DNA of 39,831 nucleotides from Verrucomicrobiia bacterium (GTDB taxonomy: Bacteria; Verrucomicrobiota; Verrucomicrobiia; Limisphaerales; UBA9464). Where the stretch lies: NCBI GenBank assembly GCA_019634635.1, contig JAHCBB010000041.1:1-39831 (forward strand), in the 5' to 3' direction. A program made the position numbers and the translations under genes. How positions within the stretch are numbered: the first letter of the stretch is position 1; each line of letters starts with the position of its first letter. Below, piece by piece: positions 35,718 through 39,831 of this stretch. The notes under the pieces are model-generated. The model ran no database searches. It saw only the letters and a list, made by a program, of their open reading frames with translations, and had not been told where the DNA came from.

Positions 35718-35824
35718 CCCACGATCGAACCACAGCGGCGGTCCCGAAAACAACAACGCCCACCCGGGCCTTTGGGGACCCCGTGTAAAATTCCCATCAA
35801 TTGTCCGAATGCATGGCCGCGAAA

Positions 35825-35839
35825 ATGAGTTACACTCAT
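35825..35839. promoter_or_regulatory. Putative LysR-type operator (T-N11-A dyad)
   Basis: ATGAGT-TAC-ACTCAT is a perfect 6-bp inverted repeat with a 3-base spacer, and it contains the T-N11-A pattern (T at 35826, A at 35838) typical of LysR-family binding sites. It lies 3 bases before the GTG at 35843, so it would fit autoregulation of the following LysR gene. If translation instead starts at ATG 35825 or 35813, the dyad is inside the coding region. The upstream TAAAAT (35786-35791) could be a -10 box, without a recognisable -35. Confidence 0.4.
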
Positions 35840-35842
35840 GCC

Positions 35843-36724
35843 GTGCAAATTCAGAGTTTCCGGGTTTTTTGTGATCTGGCGGAGACGGAGAGCTTCACCA
35901 AGTCGGCCCAGATCAACGGCATCACCCAAAGTGCGGTGAGCCAGCAGGTCAGTTCCCTGGAGCGCCAGCTGAAGTGCCTGCTGATTGAACGCAGCAAGAA
36001 GCGCTTCCGGCTGACGCACGAGGGCCGCCTGCTGTACGAGGGCGGCAAACAGATCATCCAGACCTACGACAGCCTCCTGAACCAGTTGCAGGAGGCCCAT
36101 GACGTCGTCGCCGGCTCGATCCGCGTCGCCACCATCTACAGCATCGGCCTGCACAATCTGCCCCCCTACGTCAAACGCTACCTGAAGGCCTTTCCCACGG
36201 TGAGCATCCACATCGAGTATCGCCGGGCCAACCAGGTGTACGAGGACGTGCTGGGCAACGTGGTGGATCTCGGGCTGGTGGCCTACCCGGTCAAGGATCC
36301 GCGCATCGAAGTGCTTCCCTTCCGGCAGGAGATCATGACGCTCATCTGCCATCCGGGACACCCGTTTGCGCGCCTCAAATCGGTGCAGCTCGCCCAGTTG
36401 CAGGGACAGCGTTTCATCGGGTTCGAGCACGACATCCCGACGCGCCGGGCCGTGGACCGCCTGCTGCGCGACCAGGGCATCGAGGTGAAGATCGTCATGG
36501 AGTTCGACAACATCGAGACCGTGAAGCGGGCCGTTGAGATCGAAGCCGGGGTGGCGGTGGTGCCGGCGGGCACCGTGGCCCAGGAGGTGGCCAAACAGAC
36601 GCTCGTCGCCGTGCCGTTCGCCAAGCCCATACCGGAGCGCCCGCTCGCCGTGATCCACCGGCGCAGCAAGGTGCTGTCCCCGGCGATGAAGCGCTTCATT
36701 GAAATGCTCAAGGAGCCGGCGTGA
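35843..36724 (+). CDS. LysR family transcriptional regulator
   Basis: A LysR-type regulator of about 293 residues. The N-terminal winged helix-turn-helix reads FCDLAETESFTKSAQINGITQSAVSQQVSSLERQL. It is followed by an effector-binding domain with the two-lobed periplasmic-binding fold (GSIRVATIYSIGLHNLPPY, DLGLVAYPV, VAVVPAGTVAQEV). Three starts are possible: ATG 35813, ATG 35825 and GTG 35843. I prefer the GTG because it gives the start QIQSFRVFCDLAE and leaves the operator-like dyad upstream. The regulator lies 73 bases before the tusDCB-like cluster on the same strand, so it may control sulfur-transfer genes. Any resemblance to CysB-type control is inference; the ligand is unknown. Confidence 0.93.
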   Translation: MQIQSFRVFCDLAETESFTKSAQINGITQSAVSQQVSSLERQLKCLLIERSKKRFRLTHEGRLLYEGGKQIIQTYDSLLNQLQEAHDVVAGSIRVATIYSIGLHNLPPYVKRYLKAFPTVSIHIEYRRANQVYEDVLGNVVDLGLVAYPVKDPRIEVLPFRQEIMTLICHPGHPFARLKSVQLAQLQGQRFIGFEHDIPTRRAVDRLLRDQGIEVKIVMEFDNIETVKRAVEIEAGVAVVPAGTVAQEVAKQTLVAVPFAKPIPERPLAVIHRRSKVLSPAMKRFIEMLKEPA

Positions 36725-36797
36725 GCCCGCCCCGGACGCCGCGCCGCCAACTCCGGGTCTGGACGTCCGGGATCCACCGGCCCAACCTGCGTCCGCG

Positions 36798-37115
36798 ATG
36801 AGCGCACCCCGCCGCAAGCTGGGCATCCTGATCTCCTGCGGACCCGACGCCGCGGGATTCCACCACGGGGTCCGCCTCGCCGGCGCGGCCCTCCGGTGCG
36901 GTTGCGACGTGTACCTGTACTGCATTGACGATGCGGTTCCCGGCGTGGACCGCGCCGACCTGCAGGCGCTCCAGTCGGAGGGGCTCAAGCTCTACGCCTG
37001 CGCGTATGGTGCCCACCGCCGCGACCTGCCCGTCACCGGGCGCGCCACCTTCGCCGGGCTCACCGTGGTGAGCGACCTCATTGCCGGCACGGACCGCTTT
37101 GTCAGCTTCAATTGA
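36798..37115 (+). CDS. DsrE/TusD-like sulfur-transfer subunit
   Basis: A 105-residue cytosolic protein of the DsrE/TusD fold. It begins KLGILISCGPDAAGFHHGVRLAGAALRCGCDVYLY (first strand and helix). The segment KLYACAYGAHRRDLPV places Cys68 in the position of the essential persulfide cysteine of E. coli TusD (Cys78, in C-x-x-A-x-x-R-R-G). The C-terminus FAGLTVVSDLIAGTDRFVSF matches the TusD-type end 'L..L......DR.V.F'. The first ATG at 36798 removes a non-family proline-rich upstream stretch. It is the first gene of a three-gene cluster with 3-base and 2-base gaps, in the order tusD-tusC-tusB, downstream of a LysR gene. Strong for fold and context; the target pathway (tRNA thiolation or sulfur oxidation) is open. 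Confidence 0.82.
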   Translation: MSAPRRKLGILISCGPDAAGFHHGVRLAGAALRCGCDVYLYCIDDAVPGVDRADLQALQSEGLKLYACAYGAHRRDLPVTGRATFAGLTVVSDLIAGTDRFVSFN

Positions 37116-37118
37116 TTC

Positions 37119-37478
37119 ATGAGTACCAAGGCGCCCAGGGTGCTGCTGGTGGTGACCTCCGATCCTCGATCGAGTGCGCGTCCGGCCGAGGCGGTGCGCA
37201 TCGCCGCAGGCGTGGCCACCTGGCGCAAGGTCGTGTTCGACCTCTATCTGCAGGGTCCCGCGGTGCTGGCCCTGTCGGAGTTCACCGACGACCTCGTGGA
37301 TGACGACAACTTCAACCGCTACCTTCCGGTGTTCCGTGAACTGGGACGTCCGGTGTACGTCGAGTCCGGCTCCCCGCACCTGAACGATCTGGGGGAGGCA
37401 CCCGTGCCCTGGGAGACCCTCGACGCCGCAGGCGTTGCGCGCCTTGCGGCGGGCACCACCGCGCTGATGCGATTTTGA
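37119..37478 (+). CDS. DsrF/TusC-like subunit, cysteine-free
   Basis: A 119-residue protein predicted to be the DsrF/TusC partner of the preceding gene. It opens with the usual strand-helix (RVLLVVTSDPRSSARPAEAVRIAAGVATW), followed by KVVFDLYLQGPAVLAL, and ends ALMRF like TusC ('.LRF'). It contains no cysteine at all, so it cannot carry a persulfide; this fits a structural subunit, as in TusBCD where only TusD supplies the essential cysteine. Translation starts at ATG 37119, 3 bases after the DsrE-like stop. Sequence similarity alone is modest; the assignment relies on neighbours and on the terminal signature. Confidence 0.7.
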   Translation: MSTKAPRVLLVVTSDPRSSARPAEAVRIAAGVATWRKVVFDLYLQGPAVLALSEFTDDLVDDDNFNRYLPVFRELGRPVYVESGSPHLNDLGEAPVPWETLDAAGVARLAAGTTALMRF

Positions 37479-37480
37479 CG

Positions 37481-37660
37481 ATGATCCGCCAGCTTCACCT
37501 CCTGACCGCCCCGCCCGACGACTGGGTGGGCAACTTGATCCAGGCCCTGCAACAGGATCCCTCGTTGACCGTCGAAGTCGTGGATTTGTCCGGCGGCGCC
37601 GCAGACTACGAGCAGGTGGTGGAGGCCATCTTCGCTGCGGACTCGATTGCCACGTGGTGA
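37481..37660 (+). CDS. Short DsrH/TusB-like subunit
   Basis: A 59-residue protein starting 2 bases after the TusC-like stop. It begins IRQLHLLTAP and ends AADSIATW, comparable to TusB, which starts MLHTLHRSP and ends in a tryptophan. It is much shorter than TusB (95 residues) and has no cysteine. The middle segment VEVVDLSGGAADYEQVVEAIF is acidic. An in-frame TTG at 37475 would overlap the previous stop; ATG 37481 is preferred. Assignment as the third heterohexamer subunit is inference from gene order and the terminal tryptophan. Confidence 0.55.
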   Translation: MIRQLHLLTAPPDDWVGNLIQALQQDPSLTVEVVDLSGGAADYEQVVEAIFAADSIATW

Positions 37661-37717
37661 CATCCGCAGCTGCGGGGCGCTTGCGGGACCCTCGCCCTGT
37701 GGGCACGCTGCCAGCCC

Positions 37718-38134
37718 GTGACGTTTCGCAAGCTTGCCAACCTCGTGTTCCTGCCGGCGGTGCTCCTCGCAGCCGGCTGCACGTCCCAGATGGTCAATCT
37801 GACCCCGCGCTCGGCCGTGCCGGTGACGGAGGAGATCTACCGGTTTGAGGTGCGGTGGGATTCCTCGTATCGCGGTGCCAACAACCCCCAGGTCAGCGCC
37901 TATGTCATGATCGAGGAGACGCTGTTCCCCATGCAACGGGTCGAGGGAACCACCGACCGGTGGGAGGCGGCCGTGCCGGTGCCGACGGACAAACCGGTGG
38001 TCGCCTATCGCTACAAGTTCGACTACGAACGCCCCGGCTATCCGCGCCCGATCACCGAAAGCGAACTCTCCCCCCCCTACTTTCTCGACCGCCTCGCACC
38101 GCCCCCTGTCGGCTCCGGTCGCGACCAGCCCTGA
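37718..38134 (+). CDS. Hypothetical lipoprotein
   Basis: A 138-residue exported protein with a type II signal: a basic n-region, hydrophobic core FLPAVLLAAG and lipobox LAAGC, so lipidation at Cys21 and anchoring in a membrane are expected. The mature part is short and beta-rich (EEIYRFEVRWDSSYRG, VVAYRYKFDYERPGYPRP), compatible with a small immunoglobulin-like or carbohydrate-binding-like fold, but it is not recognised. Only a GTG (37718) is available as start. It lies 57 bases after the TusB-like gene on the same strand and could share its transcript without sharing its function. Confidence 0.7.
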   Translation: MTFRKLANLVFLPAVLLAAGCTSQMVNLTPRSAVPVTEEIYRFEVRWDSSYRGANNPQVSAYVMIEETLFPMQRVEGTTDRWEAAVPVPTDKPVVAYRYKFDYERPGYPRPITESELSPPYFLDRLAPPPVGSGRDQP

Positions 38135-38208
38135 CCACCGCCACCGATCCAACCGGCGGCTGCGGGACAGCTCCTCCGCGCAGGACGCGACCGGGCCGTT
38201 GTCGGATT

Positions 38209-38235
38209 GGCCGGACCCCAGCAATTGGGGCCGGC
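38209..38235 (+). terminator. GC-rich stem-loop after the lipoprotein gene
   Basis: GGCCGG-A-CCCC (38209-38219) pairs with GGGGCCGGC (38227-38235) with one bulged A and a 7-base loop. It lies 74 bases after the lipoprotein stop and is the strongest hairpin in this gap. No T-run follows, so it would not be a classical intrinsic terminator; a Rho-dependent end or mRNA-stabilising stem is possible. Confidence 0.35.
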
Positions 38236-38262
38236 TCTGACAGACGACCCCACGGGTTGTGT

Positions 38263-38287
38263 GAATTCCTTGCGCAAACGGGAATTC
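38263..38287. promoter_or_regulatory. Inverted repeat upstream of phoH
   Basis: GAATTCC (38263-38269) and GGAATTC (38281-38287) form a perfect 7-bp inverted repeat. The 11-base interval contains the palindrome TTGCGCAA (38270-38277). The whole element ends 37 bases before the GTG of the PIN-PhoH gene, a suitable place for an operator or a 5' leader hairpin. No known binding motif is recognised. Confidence 0.35.
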
Positions 38288-38324
38288 GCCTTGTCAGCCG
38301 CAGAGGTCTCCCCACTGTGATCCC

Positions 38325-39776
38325 GTGTCCGATCCTTTTCCCGAAGCATCCCTGATCGCCCCGACCGGATCCTTCCTTCACCCGACGCGCAAATCCCCCC
38401 GGAAGTCCGCCCGTCCCACACCGGTGGCCTCCCGGGTGAAGAATTACATCCTCGACACCAATGTCCTGCTGCACGATCCGGACGCCCTGAGGAATTTTCA
38501 GGACAACCACGTCCTGGTGCCCATCGAGGTCATTGAGGAGATTGACAAGTTCAAGCGGGAGACGTCGGAGCGCGGCCAGAACGCGCGGACGGTCAGCCGG
38601 TTCCTCGACCAGCTGCGCAGCCGGGGATCCCTGGCGGACGGGGTGCAGCTGGACCATGGCGGACAGCTTCGGATTGTCTTCGCGGACCGCTTTCAGGTTC
38701 CGGAAGCCGCAGCCCGGAATGGCTTCGCCGCCGCCTCGGCCTCCCTGTCCGACCACGGCTCCGTGGACCATCGCATCCTGGCTCTGGCCCTCGCGGTGCG
38801 GGCGGCCGATCCCTCGTCGCCGACGATCCTGGTCACCAAGGACATCAATCTCCGGCTGAAGGCCGACGCCTACGGGCTGCCCGCCGAGGATTACGAAACG
38901 GACCGGGTCAACCTCCGCGACCTGTACACCGGCATGTTCGAGATGGCCCAGCCGGCGGCACGGCTGGCGGACTTCCGGGCGGCCGGGGAGCTGCCCCTGG
39001 ACCCGGGACCGGTCCGAAGCCCCAACGAGTACTGCACCCTGGTCGCGGAGGGGGAATCGAAGCGCACCATGCTGGGCCGGGTGGACCTCACCGGACGTCG
39101 CCTGGTCCCGCTGCACGACGTGCAAAACGTCTGGGGCATCCGGCCGCGCAATCGCGAGCAGCACTTCGCCCTCGACGCCTTGCTGGACGAGCGGATCCGG
39201 CTTGTGACGCTCATGGGCAAGGCCGGCACGGGGAAGACCCTGCTGGCCCTGGCCGCCGGGTTGAAGCGAACGGTCAATGACCGCGAGTTCCGGCGCCTGG
39301 TGGTGGCCCGGCCGACCATCTCGATGGGTCGCGAGATCGGGTTCCTGCCCGGCACCCTGGAGGAGAAGTTGTCGCCGTGGATGCAGCCCATCCATGACGC
39401 CCTCGAGATGCTGGGTGACCTCAACATGGGCCAGGACAGCCGCCGCGGCACGGACCTGCTGCGCAACGGCACGCTGGTTGTCGAGGCCCTCAGCTACATC
39501 CGCGGACGCAGCATTGCCGGCCAGTTCATGATCATTGACGAGGCGCAGAACCTGACGCCGCTCGAGGTCAAAACCATCATCACCCGGGTGGGCAACGGCA
39601 CGAAAATCGTGCTGACTGGTGATCCGTACCAGATTGACAACCCTTACGTGGATGCGGCGAGCAACGGCTTCATCTATGTCGTCAACCGGTTCCGCGAGCA
39701 TGCCATCGCCGCCCACATCGAGCTTTCCCGCGGGGAACGCAGCGAGCTGGCCGAACTTGCGGCCAACATCCTCTAG
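38325..39776 (+). CDS. PIN domain-PhoH family ATPase
   Basis: A 483-residue PIN-PhoH fusion of the PhoH2 type, a toxin-antitoxin-derived class with RNA helicase and ribonuclease activity in mycobacteria. The PIN domain (about 40-185) has KNYILDTNVLLHDPDAL with the first acidic residue Asp44, EVIEEIDKFK and LVTKDINLR. The PhoH ATPase domain has Walker A GKAGTGKT (298-305), VVARPTISMGREIGFLPG, Walker B FMIIDEAQN (401-409) and VLTGDPYQIDNPYVD. The first 33 residues are a disordered basic tail. Start is GTG 38325; a later in-frame GTG (38424) would trim the tail and leave both domains intact. It stands alone after an inverted repeat, with no antitoxin gene visible. Confidence 0.94.
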   Translation: MSDPFPEASLIAPTGSFLHPTRKSPRKSARPTPVASRVKNYILDTNVLLHDPDALRNFQDNHVLVPIEVIEEIDKFKRETSERGQNARTVSRFLDQLRSRGSLADGVQLDHGGQLRIVFADRFQVPEAAARNGFAAASASLSDHGSVDHRILALALAVRAADPSSPTILVTKDINLRLKADAYGLPAEDYETDRVNLRDLYTGMFEMAQPAARLADFRAAGELPLDPGPVRSPNEYCTLVAEGESKRTMLGRVDLTGRRLVPLHDVQNVWGIRPRNREQHFALDALLDERIRLVTLMGKAGTGKTLLALAAGLKRTVNDREFRRLVVARPTISMGREIGFLPGTLEEKLSPWMQPIHDALEMLGDLNMGQDSRRGTDLLRNGTLVVEALSYIRGRSIAGQFMIIDEAQNLTPLEVKTIITRVGNGTKIVLTGDPYQIDNPYVDAASNGFIYVVNRFREHAIAAHIELSRGERSELAELAANIL

Positions 39777-39802
39777 ACCTCTCGCCAAAGCCCCCACCCG
39801 CA

Positions 39803-39831
39803 ATGGCTCCGCGGCTGGACCTGCCGGATTG
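39803..39831 (+). CDS. Possible 5' end of a further gene, cut by the window
   Basis: An ATG at 39803 opens a frame (Met-Ala-Pro-Arg-Leu-Asp-Leu-Pro-Asp) that runs off the window end. It is 26 bases after the phoH stop and has no ribosome-binding site. It is too short to identify and could be chance. Confidence 0.2.

Noticed and set aside
1..39831. Hidden CRISPR array, tRNA, transposase or phage genes
   Set aside because: No spaced direct repeats, cloverleaf-like segment, transposase or integrase motif was noticed on either strand, though a covariance-model scan was not possible.

Overview
The window is about 39.8 kb of GC-rich DNA that most resembles a free-living member of the Verrucomicrobiota (Limisphaerales/Pedosphaeraceae-like). 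I infer this from the mix of families, not from a marker gene. The pointers are a DUF1501 / DUF1549-DUF1553 gene pair, a type II-style pseudopilin with a VFADGH tail, two very large secreted proteins ending in the short 'LE-S...W' module common in this phylum, and a LysR regulator beginning MQIQSF-like. Shine-Dalgarno sequences are scarce and several starts must be GTG or TTG. I see no rRNA, tRNA, CRISPR array, insertion sequence or phage gene, and every intact gene looks chromosomal.

Layout. 0.1-9.8 kb: a sodium:solute symporter and a 1536-residue secreted beta-rich protein on the minus strand, facing a 928-residue secreted protein with two tandem ILEI/FAM3-like repeats on the plus strand. 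10.1-13.0 kb: guaA and hflX, overlapping by ATGA. 13.1-17.4 kb: the DUF1501 and DUF1549/DUF1553 pair. 17.6-18.1 kb: a DUF1269 membrane protein. 18.2-21.5 kb: a minus-strand run of M34-like secreted metallopeptidase, hydroxyproline-type enolase-superfamily enzyme and Xaa-Pro aminopeptidase. 21.9-23.8 kb: FkbM methyltransferase and pseudopilin. 23.9-27.7 kb: MoeB-rhodanese, divergent from an RlmI-like methyltransferase, thyA and a GNAT acetyltransferase. 27.7-31.6 kb: an UlaG/NAPE-PLD-like metallo-beta-lactamase-fold protein, divergent from a glycoside hydrolase-glycosyltransferase fusion. 31.6-35.7 kb: a DUF4175-like coiled-coil membrane protein, an FmdB zinc ribbon, small membrane proteins and an RluA-family pseudouridine synthase. 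35.8-38.1 kb: a LysR regulator followed by a compact tusD-tusC-tusB-like (DsrEFH) cluster and a lipoprotein. 38.3-39.8 kb: a PIN-PhoH ATPase.

Most genes are core metabolism or RNA maintenance (guaA, hflX, thyA, RlmI-like, RluA-like, PhoH). The parts most worth following up are the miniature TusDCB-like sulfur-relay operon behind a LysR gene, the GH-GT2 membrane fusion, the possible proline/hydroxyproline peptide-utilisation operon, and the pair of giant secreted proteins. Functions for these rest on motif recognition and gene order; no database search was run.
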